Shown here: positions 1 to 6,068 of the stretch, one piece after another
Position numbering within the stretch: position 1 is the first letter of the stretch
Layout of the letters: each line of letters starts with the position of its first letter
Assembly (NCBI GenBank): GCA_027483285.1
Contig: JAIXUZ010000097.1
Span: 1 to 6,068, forward strand
DNA: 6,068 bases
From: Bacteroidota bacterium
GTDB lineage: Bacteria; Bacteroidota; Bacteroidia; CAMBQF01
Direction: 5' to 3'
Translations under genes and position numbers: made by a program
Notes under the pieces: generated by a model
The model's database searches: none
Seen by the model: only the letters and a program-made list of their open reading frames with translations
What the model was told of the DNA's origin: nothing

Positions 1-2921
1 GCAGCATTTAAGCCAAGTGCATTACAATCATACAATACATCCACAATACAATATGCGGTGTCAGAACATAATCCGTTTGATGCAATCATAAACACAGGGT
101 GCAGTCCAATATCGTTGTAGGTATGGGTTGTGTTTTGGTTATTATCTATAGCAGTATTGTCGCCAAAATTCCATACCCATGTTTGCGGGTTGGGGGTGGT
201 GCCGTCTGTAAAGCTAGCCGATTGCCCTTGTGTTACCGATGGCGGGCAGGTTATAGATGCAAATAAGGTTGGATTGACAGTTAAGTCAAAATCGCCGCTG
301 GCGGTGCAGCCAAACTGGTTGGTAAGGTTAACTACGTAAGTACCCGCACCCGATGTGGTTAGCAATTGCGTATTGCCACCAATGGGGTTATTGTTTAGTG
401 TCCACACATAGGTAGCACCGGGACCGTTGCCTGCATCAAGTATGGGGAACTGGTCGTTAGCACAAACGCTCTGGTCTAAGCCTAAATTCACTTGAGGGTC
501 GCTTATTAATAGCTGCGTAACATCAGACCCAAAACAACCTGTTGGGCTGGTTACAAATACTTCATATTCACCCGGCAGAGTGGTTTGAATAGTTTGTGTG
601 TTGGTGCCTATTGGGTTACCGTTAAGTTTCCATTGGTAGGTGCTGTTAGGTATACCAGCATTTAATATAGGTAACGATGCGCCAATACAAACTGCTGTAG
701 TATCTGTGCCTAAATCAACAGGTACTGATGTGTTAATGGTAAGTGTGTAGCTATCAGTGCCTGTGCAGCCTGTGCCATAGCTAACGGTAACATTATAAGT
801 ACCGGCCCCTGTAGTTTGTAACGTAGGGGTGTTGCCACCTATTGGTGTGCCGTTTTTAGTCCACACGTAGGTAGCACCCGGGTTGCCTGCGTTAAGTATG
901 GGTAGTGGGTCGGTAAAGCAAATGGCTGTGTCGTTGGCCAAAGATACCTGCACGTTATTAAGAACTTTTATTTGAACGGTAGTGTCTGATATACCGCAGC
1001 AACTTTGCGTTTGCAGGCGCACGTTGTAAGTACCTGCCGTATTAAAAGCAACGCTGCCCGCATTTTGAGAAGATGAACTGGCCGGTGAACCTCCGGGGAA
1101 TGTCCAGGTGTAGCCCTGCATGGTAGCGGGTGTGTTAAAGTTAACGCTACTGCCTACGCATATAGTTGTTGCAGATGCCTGTATGGCAGGCTGTGCATAC
1201 GTTTGGTCAACATTTACAAAGTTGGCAAAGTTGTATGGCACACCATCAACAATAACAGTAATAGAGCGCAAGCCCAAGCCTGTATAGCGGATGGTATCGG
1301 TAGCCTGGTTTGATAAAGGTGGGTTAGCATTAAAGCCAAATTGCCAGTTTACAAGGCCTGTAGCATCGGTACTAATAATAATATCAGACTTAGAGCAGCC
1401 TGTATAAGTAACAAATACGTTAGGCGCAAAAGGGTTGTAGTTGTTTGGGTTTAGCACCTGTATGCCTGTAGGGTCTTGATACAAGCCAACGCTTATACCG
1501 TTAGAGCCAGCGCCACCGGCACCACCGTTTCCGCCTTTTCCACCATCACCGCCATTTCCGCCACGACCGGTGTTGCAGCTGTTTGTCGGGCCGTTATCAC
1601 CAAGGTAACCACCTTCGCCACCTTGCCCGCCAACGCCGCCAATGCCACCAACACCGCCTGTTCCACCTGCACCACCTTGGGCTAGTATGTAATTACAATC
1701 TTGTACAGTTCCGTTAATGCCGTTGCCGGTTATGTATATGCCAAAAGAGCCACCACCGCCGCTGCCACCGCTTCCACCCTGTGCTAGTTGGCCGCCTTCG
1801 CCGCCACCGCCTCCACCTCCACCGCTACCCGATGTGTAGTAAACAGTATCGCCATTTAATGGGTTTAGTACCGCAGGCTCGCAACCTTTGGCACCGCCAC
1901 CACCACCACCGCCGCCACCAGCACCGTTGGTTAGTCCTGCTTGCCCGGTAGCACCTGTACCTGGTACATAATAGCCACCAATATGCTGTGCCACACCTTG
2001 CAAGCCAACAAGGCCGGTAAGGCCATCGGCACCATTAGCACCTGTGCCACCCTGGTTAGGTAAATCGGCTAAGCAATTGGTTTGCGCGTAGGTTAGGTTG
2101 CATAGCTTTTGGCCACCGCTACCGCCTTGTCCGCCGCCCTGCCCTGCACCCGATTGCCCCGGAGGGCCATCGTTAGAATAATCGCAGCAGGCGTAGTATA
2201 GGGTTTGCCCTAAAACGTTTTGTTCATCAACATCAAAAGCACCGCGGTTAGCACCCATGCCGCCATTGCCACCAGCATTGCTACCCACAAAAGAGCCCGA
2301 CCCCCCCGGCCCTGGCATACGGCAACAATTGCCTTCATCTTCGCCCGATTCGCCATTACCGCCATTGCCCCCGGCTGTGCCACCTGCCCCGGGCAAGCCG
2401 TTTACACCAGCTGAACCTTTCCCACAATCAATAATACAACGCGATATAACGTAGTTAGAGCAGTTGCTTACATAAATGCCATACGTAGTTACTCCATTGC
2501 CAACGGCATCGTCAACAATAATAGTAAGGTCTAGCAGGTTGAAGTTGGTGCTGTTAATTGCAGAAAGCCCCACTAACCTGTTGGGCGAACTTAATATGTT
2601 GGCCGATGTACGGTGTATAATAGTTGGGGTAGAATTGCTTTTTACCCAAGTTGAAGCGTTATAACCACCTTCTAAGGTAATGTTTGAGGGTATGGTAATT
2701 GCATTAGATATATCATACGTACCCTGCGCAATGCGCATAATATTGTTAGTGCCATTTAGCAAACTAAGTCCATAGGCAAGGTTTGCAGGAGTAGCTTTGG
2801 TGCCCGCAGAACCGCTATTTGCACCATTGGGGGTTACGTATACAAAGCCACACTCTTGCGCAGATACAGCAGAAGCGGCTAAGCAAATAAATAACAAACA
2901 GGTATATAATCGTTTAAGCAT
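1..2921 (-). CDS. Large secreted glycine-rich beta-helix / PKD / Ig-like repeat surface protein, C terminus beyond window
   Basis: The frame is open from ATG at 2919-2921 to the left edge: 973 codons, no stop. Residues 1-22 form a signal peptide (MLKR, hydrophobic core LLFICLAASA, likely cleavage VSA|QE), so the product is exported. Residues about 24-165 resemble a right-handed parallel beta-helix (VTPNG start, TYDISNAITIPSNITLEGGY, later GIYVSNCSNYVISRCIID). Residues 167-473 are about 38% Gly by hand count (118 of 307), with GGX runs. A PKD-like domain (YTWTFPGGSP) spans about 579-653. Three Ig-like repeats lie at 657-729, 733-806 and 809-882, each with two Cys 51-52 residues apart. A clear PKD domain follows at 888-963 (WNFGD at 917-921). 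Bacteroidota proteins of this style are usually giant gliding or surface adhesins ending in a type IX secretion sorting domain; that end is outside the window, so secretion route and role are inferred. No enzymatic motif was recognised. Confidence 0.9.
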   Translation of the reverse strand, partial: MLKRLYTCLLFICLAASAVSAQECGFVYVTPNGANSGSAGTKATPANLAYGLSLLNGTNNIMRIAQGTYDISNAITIPSNITLEGGYNASTWVKSNSTPTIIHRTSANILSSPNRLVGLSAINSTNFNLLDLTIIVDDAVGNGVTTYGIYVSNCSNYVISRCIIDCGKGSAGVNGLPGAGGTAGGNGGNGESGEDEGNCCRMPGPGGSGSFVGSNAGGNGGMGANRGAFDVDEQNVLGQTLYYACCDYSNDGPPGQSGAGQGGGQGGSGGQKLCNLTYAQTNCLADLPNQGGTGANGADGLTGLVGLQGVAQHIGGYYVPGTGATGQAGLTNGAGGGGGGGGGAKGCEPAVLNPLNGDTVYYTSGSGGGGGGGGEGGQLAQGGSGGSGGGGSFGIYITGNGINGTVQDCNYILAQGGAGGTGGVGGIGGVGGQGGEGGYLGDNGPTNSCNTGRGGNGGDGGKGGNGGAGGAGSNGISVGLYQDPTGIQVLNPNNYNPFAPNVFVTYTGCSKSDIIISTDATGLVNWQFGFNANPPLSNQATDTIRYTGLGLRSITVIVDGVPYNFANFVNVDQTYAQPAIQASATTICVGSSVNFNTPATMQGYTWTFPGGSPASSSSQNAGSVAFNTAGTYNVRLQTQSCCGISDTTVQIKVLNNVQVSLANDTAICFTDPLPILNAGNPGATYVWTKNGTPIGGNTPTLQTTGAGTYNVTVSYGTGCTGTDSYTLTINTSVPVDLGTDTTAVCIGASLPILNAGIPNSTYQWKLNGNPIGTNTQTIQTTLPGEYEVFVTSPTGCFGSDVTQLLISDPQVNLGLDQSVCANDQFPILDAGNGPGATYVWTLNNNPIGGNTQLLTTSGAGTYVVNLTNQFGCTASGDFDLTVNPTLFASITCPPSVTQGQSASFTDGTTPNPQTWVWNFGDNTAIDNNQNTTHTYNDIGLHPVFMIASNGLCSDTAYCIVDVLYDCNALGLNA
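276..953 (-). repeat. Three tandem Ig-like repeats (about 75 aa, about 228 bp period) inside the surface protein
   Basis: Repeat 1 is 735-953, repeat 2 is 504-725 and repeat 3 is 276-497 in DNA coordinates, in order of translation. Each contains, in order, a (V/I)C motif, PIL(N/D)AG, TY(V/Q)W, (N/T)PIG, a TT..GxY motif and a late GC. Cys pairs are residues 668/719, 745/796 and 820/872, which suggests one disulfide per domain. Repeats 1 and 3 share GATYVWT and PIGGNT and look closer to each other than to repeat 2. They match the style of Bacteroidota Ig-like/PKD-type adhesin repeats; the exact Pfam family cannot be assigned by eye. Confidence 0.8.
1503..2421 (-). repeat. Low-complexity glycine-rich coding block with GGX runs
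   Basis: Codons GGT/GGC dominate, so the plus strand reads as gcc/acc-rich DNA. The block encodes residues 167-473. Clean GGX periodicity occurs at residues 416-438 and 454-472, and a run of nine Gly codons lies near 1893-1919. Non-glycine islands, including residues 393-413 (FGIYI...QDCNYIL), interrupt it. Spurious open frames in the other five frames here are products of this composition. Confidence 0.85.
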
Positions 2922-2940
2922 GTATATGGGGCCTATGCTA

Positions 2941-2968
2941 CAAATATAGGAATTTGGTGAGATTACAA
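2941..2968 (-). promoter_or_regulatory. Bacteroidota-type promoter for the surface protein gene
   Basis: Read on the minus strand there is TTG (2966-2968), a 17-bp spacer, then TATATTTG (2941-2948), a full match to TTG-N17-23-TAnnTTTG, the major sigma factor consensus of Bacteroidota. Transcription would start near 2935, leaving a leader of roughly 14 nt before the ATG at 2921. The leader has no Shine-Dalgarno-like purine run, as is usual in this phylum. The position immediately before the chosen start also supports that start. Confidence 0.7.
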
Positions 2969-3009
2969 TACCTAAAAACATACGCTATTTTTCAAGGTAT
3001 TTTCATAAA

Positions 3010-3025
3010 CAATGTTGTAACATTG
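3010..3025. promoter_or_regulatory. Palindrome, possible operator in the divergent intergenic region
   Basis: CAATGTT-GT-AACATTG has two perfect 7-bp arms around a 2-bp centre. It lies about 42 bp upstream of the leftward promoter's -33 element and about 73 bp upstream of the rightward promoter's -33 element. This is a plausible place for a dimeric regulator acting on one or both genes. No family-specific operator consensus was recognised, and the AT-rich context makes a chance palindrome possible. Confidence 0.25.
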
Positions 3026-3080
3026 GTTGTTGTATGCTAAGTTCTTTATAAGTAGTAATTTTTTCATAATTAGGTTTTTT

Positions 3081-3122
3081 CGTGCCGTGTGCTGGCTTTG
3101 CCCCATACGGCACGTTTTTTTT
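3081..3122 (+). terminator. Rho-independent terminator-like hairpin, plus-strand orientation
   Basis: Arms 3081-3091 (CGTGCCGTGTG) and 3104-3114 (CATACGGCACG) form an 11-bp stem with one G-U pair. The loop can extend by GGC/GCC pairing (3094-3096 with 3100-3102). Eight T residues follow directly at 3115-3122. On the minus strand the stem is followed by A residues, so it should terminate only rightward transcripts. No rightward gene lies to its left in this window, so the transcript it would stop is unknown: read-through or antisense RNA, a small RNA, or a relic of a lost gene. Confidence 0.65.
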
Positions 3123-3131
3123 ATACTTTTG
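3098..3131 (+). promoter_or_regulatory. Bacteroidota-type promoter for the glycosyltransferase-tpiA-prmA operon
   Basis: TTG (3098-3100; TTTG from 3097) and TACTTTTG (3124-3131) are separated by 23 bp, at the long end of the accepted TTG-N17-23-TAnnTTTG range. The -7 element matches fully. The predicted start near 3137 leaves a leader of about 11 nt before ATG 3148, with no Shine-Dalgarno sequence. The -33 element lies in the loop of the upstream hairpin, and the hairpin's T tract lies in the spacer. Confidence 0.6.
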
Positions 3132-3147
3132 AGCCAAAGTAAACGCA

Positions 3148-4311
3148 ATGAAAATCGCCTTTTTGGCTTCCCGGTTTCCTTACCCTTTAGACAAAGGCGA
3201 TAAAGTGCGTGCTTATCATCAGCTTAAGCATTTAGCTAAAAACCACAGCGTTTACCTTATTTGCCTTAGCGATGCTGAGGTTTCTGCAGATCATATAGCC
3301 CATTTAAAAACATTTTGTACCGATATTAAAATCTATCCTATAACTAAGCCCGGTATTGGGTTAGGTATGGTAAGGGCTTTTTTCTCAGGGCTTCCTTTTC
3401 AGGTAGGGTATTTTTATAGTAGTGCGATTAAAAGTTCGATTCATGCTGATTTAGATATTATTAAGCCCGATGCTATTGTTTGCCAGCTGTTGCGCATGGC
3501 AGAATATGTAAAAGGGTATAGCCACACTAATAAGTTACTGGACTATATGGATGTGTTTTCGGCAGATATGTTGCGTCGCAAACAAGTATCATCCGGCCCC
3601 GAGAAAATGATTTTTGGTGCTGAAAACGAGCGGGTATTGAAGTATGAACGCGATGTATACCCATACTTTCAAAAACACACCATTATAAGTGGGCAAGACA
3701 GGGATTTGCTACCTGTAAAAGACACGAAAAGCATAGAGGTAATACCCAACGGTATCGACTTTGATTACCAGCATACTGCCAAGCCTGATAAGCATTATGA
3801 TGTATTGTTTTTTGGCAATATGGGCTATACGTCAAATGTAGAAAGTGCAGTGTTTTTAGCCCAAAAAGTAGTGCCACTATTAACAAAGCAATTCCCTAAT
3901 ATAAAGGTGCTGATTGCGGGTGCTGAGCCCCATAAGCGGGTGCTTGCCCTGCAAAACAACCATGTAGAAGTTAGCGGTTGGATTGATGATAAATGGGCTT
4001 GTTATGCATCCGCACGTATATTTGCCGCCCCAATGCTAATTAGTGTGGGCATGCAAAATAAAATATTAGAGGCTATGGCTGTTAGCGTACCTTGTGTGGT
4101 AACAAGCATGGCTAACAACGCTATTGGCGCTGAAAACGGTACTGAAATTTTAGTGGCAGATACGCCTGAAGATTTTGCCGCTGCCATTGCCAACTTATTG
4201 AATAATGAAAATTTCGCCTTGCAAATGGCAACCAATGCCCATACGTTTATTACTAAAAACTATGTGTGGGCTAATACGGTAGCGCGTTTGGAAAGCTATA
4301 TTTTAAGATAG
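3148..4311 (+). CDS. Glycosyltransferase, GT4 / group 1 type (GT-B fold)
   Basis: The 387-residue protein probably transfers a sugar from a nucleotide-sugar donor onto a glycan or lipid-linked acceptor at the cytoplasmic face of the membrane; donor and acceptor cannot be read from sequence. The N-terminal domain opens with a GT-B strand and nucleotide loop, FLASRFPYPLDKGDKVR (residues 5-21), typical of a subgroup resembling the PEP-CTERM/EpsH-associated sugar transferases (TIGR03087-like). The hinge motif VIPNGIDF is at 198-205, the C-terminal Rossmann strand DVLFFGNMGY follows, then GWIDD, and the donor-binding segment MQNKILEAMA at 302-311 carries the GT4-type Glu308. There is no signal peptide or transmembrane helix. 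It is the first gene of the rightward run; its stop is 3 bp before tpiA. An exopolysaccharide, LPS or protein-glycosylation role is inferred from family only. Confidence 0.88.
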   Translation: MKIAFLASRFPYPLDKGDKVRAYHQLKHLAKNHSVYLICLSDAEVSADHIAHLKTFCTDIKIYPITKPGIGLGMVRAFFSGLPFQVGYFYSSAIKSSIHADLDIIKPDAIVCQLLRMAEYVKGYSHTNKLLDYMDVFSADMLRRKQVSSGPEKMIFGAENERVLKYERDVYPYFQKHTIISGQDRDLLPVKDTKSIEVIPNGIDFDYQHTAKPDKHYDVLFFGNMGYTSNVESAVFLAQKVVPLLTKQFPNIKVLIAGAEPHKRVLALQNNHVEVSGWIDDKWACYASARIFAAPMLISVGMQNKILEAMAVSVPCVVTSMANNAIGAENGTEILVADTPEDFAAAIANLLNNENFALQMATNAHTFITKNYVWANTVARLESYILR

Positions 4312-4314
4312 ATT

Positions 4315-5070
4315 ATGAGAGCAAAAATAGTTGCCGCCAACTGGAAAATGAATAAAACCCTGCCGCAGGCTATAGAGCTTATGCAGGCTATAACTTTTGG
4401 CCTTAGGCAAAACCCAGCAAGTTGCAAGGTGGTTATTGCACCCCCTTTTGTATACCTTGAGCGTTTGGTTAACGAAACCAGCGGCCTGGCAGAGGTTGCT
4501 GCCCAAAACTGTTGCAGCCGCAATAATGGTGCATACACGGGTGAGGTATCAGCAGGTATAATAGAGTCGGTAGGGGCAAAGTACTGCATTGTGGGCCACT
4601 CTGAACGCCGCCAGCTATATGCCGAAACGCCTGATGTATTAGAGGCCAAACTACAACGTTGCTACGACCATAATTTAACACCCATATTTTGTATTGGCGA
4701 GAACCATATGGAGCGTACTGAAGAACGCCATTTTGATGTAGTAGCGCAACAACTGGAATACGTGCTGTTTAATTTTACTGCTGAGCATGCTGCCAAAACC
4801 GTTATTGCTTACGAGCCTGTTTGGGCCATAGGTACAGGTTTAACAGCAAGCCCAGAGCAGGCGCAGGAAATGCATGCATTTATCCGTAACCAGATAGCTA
4901 CAAAATTTGGGCAGGAACTGGCCGATAATACTACCATACTATATGGTGGAAGCTGCAACGCACAAAATGCTGCCGGCTTGTTTGCCAAAGAAGATATTGA
5001 TGGTGGACTAATAGGCGGTGCCGCATTGGTTGCCGAAGACTTTTTAAAAATTTGTAATGAATTACGTTGA
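4315..5070 (+). CDS. tpiA: Triosephosphate isomerase
   Basis: This cytoplasmic enzyme interconverts dihydroxyacetone phosphate and glyceraldehyde 3-phosphate in glycolysis and gluconeogenesis. At 251 residues it has the family's normal length, and the whole TIM barrel is present. Visible active-site residues are Asn9 and Lys11 (AANWKMNK), His95 in IVGHSERR and catalytic Glu167 in AYEPVWAIGTG, which leads into flexible loop 6. The phosphate-binding segment YGGSCN is at 210-215, and GGLIGGAAL is near the C terminus. The GAYTGEVS segment at 72-79 is also standard. Cys214 stands where many homologues have Val; this is not a catalytic position. The start is 3 bp after the glycosyltransferase stop. 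The gene's end overlaps prmA by 14 bp, so it is probably translated from a shared mRNA. No internal promoter was seen. Confidence 0.97.
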   Translation: MRAKIVAANWKMNKTLPQAIELMQAITFGLRQNPASCKVVIAPPFVYLERLVNETSGLAEVAAQNCCSRNNGAYTGEVSAGIIESVGAKYCIVGHSERRQLYAETPDVLEAKLQRCYDHNLTPIFCIGENHMERTEERHFDVVAQQLEYVLFNFTAEHAAKTVIAYEPVWAIGTGLTASPEQAQEMHAFIRNQIATKFGQELADNTTILYGGSCNAQNAAGLFAKEDIDGGLIGGAALVAEDFLKICNELR

Positions 5071-5884
5071 GGTTGAGCTAACCACTACCGATAGTGTAGT
5101 GCGCGATATTGTTACTGCCGAACTGGCTGAACTTGGCTTTGAAAGCTTTACTGAAAGTGATGAAGGCCTGAAAGCGTATGTGCAGGAAGAAGAGTTTGAT
5201 GCGCAACGTTTGGAAACAATGTTGCACGCCCTGTTTCCGCATAACAAACCCGCCTATAAAGTAACGGTAATAGAACAGCAGAACTGGAACGAGGAGTGGG
5301 AGAAGAACTACGAGCCGGTAATGATTGATGATTTTTGTTGCCTGCGTGCATCGTTCCATGCAAAGCCTGATAATGTGGAGCTTGATATCCTTATCGACCC
5401 TAAAATGTCGTTTGGTACTGGGCACCACCCCACTACAGTATCAGTTATCCGCTTAATGCGCGATTTAGACTTTACCGGCAAAACGGTTTTTGACTATGGT
5501 TGCGGTACGGGTGTACTGTCTATTGTTGCCGATAAGTTGGGCGCTAAAAGCATTACGGCTATTGATATTGATGAATGGTCTATTGAAAATTCAGAAGAGA
5601 ACTTCCGCAAAAATGGGATGGAAAAGTTCGACCTTTCTCCTAAGCCATTAGCTAGTTTTGCAGGCACTGAATACGATATTATACTGGCAAACATCAACAA
5701 GAATATCATCATTCAAAACCTGGGTAACCTGGCTAAAATCAGCAAGCCTGGCACACCTATTTTATTCAGCGGTTTTTTTACGCACGACTTAGCCGATATT
5801 GCCGAAGCGGCAGCCCCGCATGGCTTTACCTACATAAAACATATTAGTAATAACGAATGGGCAGCCGCCCTTTTTACCCGATGA
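5057..5884 (+). CDS. prmA: Ribosomal protein L11 methyltransferase
   Basis: PrmA is a SAM-dependent methyltransferase that trimethylates amino groups of ribosomal protein L11 (known for the family). The 275 residues are close to the family range. Residues about 1-60 form the N-terminal L11-recognition domain (MNYVEVELTT, LGFESFTE). The linker has WNEEWEKNYEP. The diagnostic segment DPKMSFGTGHHPTT is at 114-127. SAM motif I is FDYGCGTGVLSI (Asp146, Gly148, Gly150, Gly152), an acidic AIDIDEW follows, and the LANIN motif is around 210-214. The start at 5057 lies inside tpiA, giving a 14-bp overlap, and matches the expected N terminus. The stop overlaps the next start as ATGA. A tpiA-prmA neighbourhood is, from memory, recurrent in Bacteroidota. 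Generic methyltransferase is the only alternative, and the HHPTT motif argues against it. Confidence 0.95.
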   Translation: MNYVEVELTTTDSVVRDIVTAELAELGFESFTESDEGLKAYVQEEEFDAQRLETMLHALFPHNKPAYKVTVIEQQNWNEEWEKNYEPVMIDDFCCLRASFHAKPDNVELDILIDPKMSFGTGHHPTTVSVIRLMRDLDFTGKTVFDYGCGTGVLSIVADKLGAKSITAIDIDEWSIENSEENFRKNGMEKFDLSPKPLASFAGTEYDIILANINKNIIIQNLGNLAKISKPGTPILFSGFFTHDLADIAEAAAPHGFTYIKHISNNEWAAALFTR

Positions 5885-6068
5885 ATATACAACTAAGCGA
5901 AGTATTAGGCCACACGGCTGCATTTTTAACTACGGTATCGTTTGTGCCGCAGGTATTGCGCGTTGTGCAAACCAAATCAACTAAAGATATATCGTTAGGT
6001 ATGTTTTTGCTAATGGCGGCAGGTGTTATCCTATGGCTTATTTATGGCCTTATGATTATGGCCTGGCC
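5881..6068 (+). CDS. SemiSWEET / PQ-loop family sugar transporter, C terminus beyond window
   Basis: The ATG at 5881 overlaps the prmA stop in an ATGA junction; 62 codons are visible before the right edge. The family is normally about 85-95 residues with three transmembrane helices, acting as a dimer that moves sugars across the inner membrane down their gradient. Helix 1 (about 8-28) carries the PQ motif FVPQVLRV (Pro23-Gln24). It is followed by the characteristic TKSTKDIS loop (31-38). Helix 2 (about 40-60) contains GVILWLIYG; Trp52 is a candidate for the conserved substrate-pocket Trp. The third helix, with the expected conserved Asn, is not in the window. Sugar specificity cannot be told. 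The link to prmA and tpiA may be operon packing rather than shared function. Confidence 0.9.
   Translation, partial: MNIQLSEVLGHTAAFLTTVSFVPQVLRVVQTKSTKDISLGMFLLMAAGVILWLIYGLMIMAW

Noticed and set aside
1476..1685. Short plus- and minus-strand open frames at 130-339, 1476-1685, 1493-1675, 2220-2454 and 2476-2664
   Set aside because: They lie within the continuous 973-codon minus-strand frame and show biased Ala/Thr/Pro/Val composition expected from reading GGN-rich DNA in other frames; no start context or motif supports them.
1880..2421. CRISPR-like or satellite array suggested by repeated gcc/acc triplets
   Set aside because: There is no constant repeat with spacers; the pattern is codon repetition for glycine in an open frame.
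2792..2799. TAGCTTTG, a match to the plus-strand -7 element that could start a transcript ending at the 3081-3122 hairpin
   Set aside because: No TTG lies 17-23 bp upstream, and isolated matches to a six-fixed-base motif are expected by chance; kept only as a place to look in RNA-seq.
3000..3069. Direct repeat TTTTCATAA at 3000-3008 and 3061-3069
   Set aside because: Nine AT-rich bases repeated once in an AT-rich intergenic region can easily arise by chance, and neither copy aligns with a promoter element.
2922..3147. tRNA, rRNA or riboswitch in the intergenic region
   Set aside because: No cloverleaf, conserved rRNA segment or recognisable aptamer core was seen; only the promoter pair, palindrome and hairpin are supported.
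4002..4681. Minus-strand open frames inside the glycosyltransferase and tpiA genes, and similar ones inside prmA (5062-5428, 5494-5712)
   Set aside because: They are antisense to genes with clear catalytic motifs, have no promoter or recognisable domain, and are most simply shadows.

Overview
The window looks like chromosomal DNA of a member of the Bacteroidota. The three indications are two divergent promoters matching the TTG-N17-23-TAnnTTTG consensus of that phylum, no Shine-Dalgarno-like sequence before any start, and a giant secreted PKD/Ig-like protein of a type common there. An environmental Chitinophagales- or Sphingobacteriales-like lineage is plausible, but the genus cannot be told from this sequence.

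Left half (1-2921, minus strand): one continuous frame of 973 codons that begins at 2921 and runs off the left edge. I translated it by hand and found no stop. It encodes a signal peptide, an N-terminal parallel beta-helix-like region, a long glycine-rich block (about residues 167-473) interrupted by beta-helix-like strands, a linker, a PKD-like domain, three tandem Ig-like repeats of about 75 residues each with a conserved Cys pair, and a second PKD domain. The C terminus lies outside the window. It is probably an exported surface or adhesin-like protein.

Middle (2922-3147): a 226-bp divergent intergenic region. It holds a leftward promoter, a 16-bp imperfect palindrome, a strong rightward intrinsic-terminator-like hairpin and a rightward promoter whose -33 element lies in the hairpin loop.

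Right half (3148-6068, plus strand): a tightly packed, probably co-transcribed run of four genes. They are a GT4-type glycosyltransferase, triosephosphate isomerase (tpiA), ribosomal protein L11 methyltransferase (prmA) and the start of a SemiSWEET/PQ-loop sugar transporter that runs off the right edge. Junctions are 3 bp apart, 14 bp overlapping and 4 bp overlapping (ATGA), which suggests translational coupling. The operon mixes housekeeping functions (glycolysis, ribosome modification) with sugar handling (glycosyl transfer, sugar transport). There is no clear evidence of an undescribed multi-gene system. The most unusual items are the glycine-rich beta-helix architecture of the surface protein and the terminator/promoter overlap.
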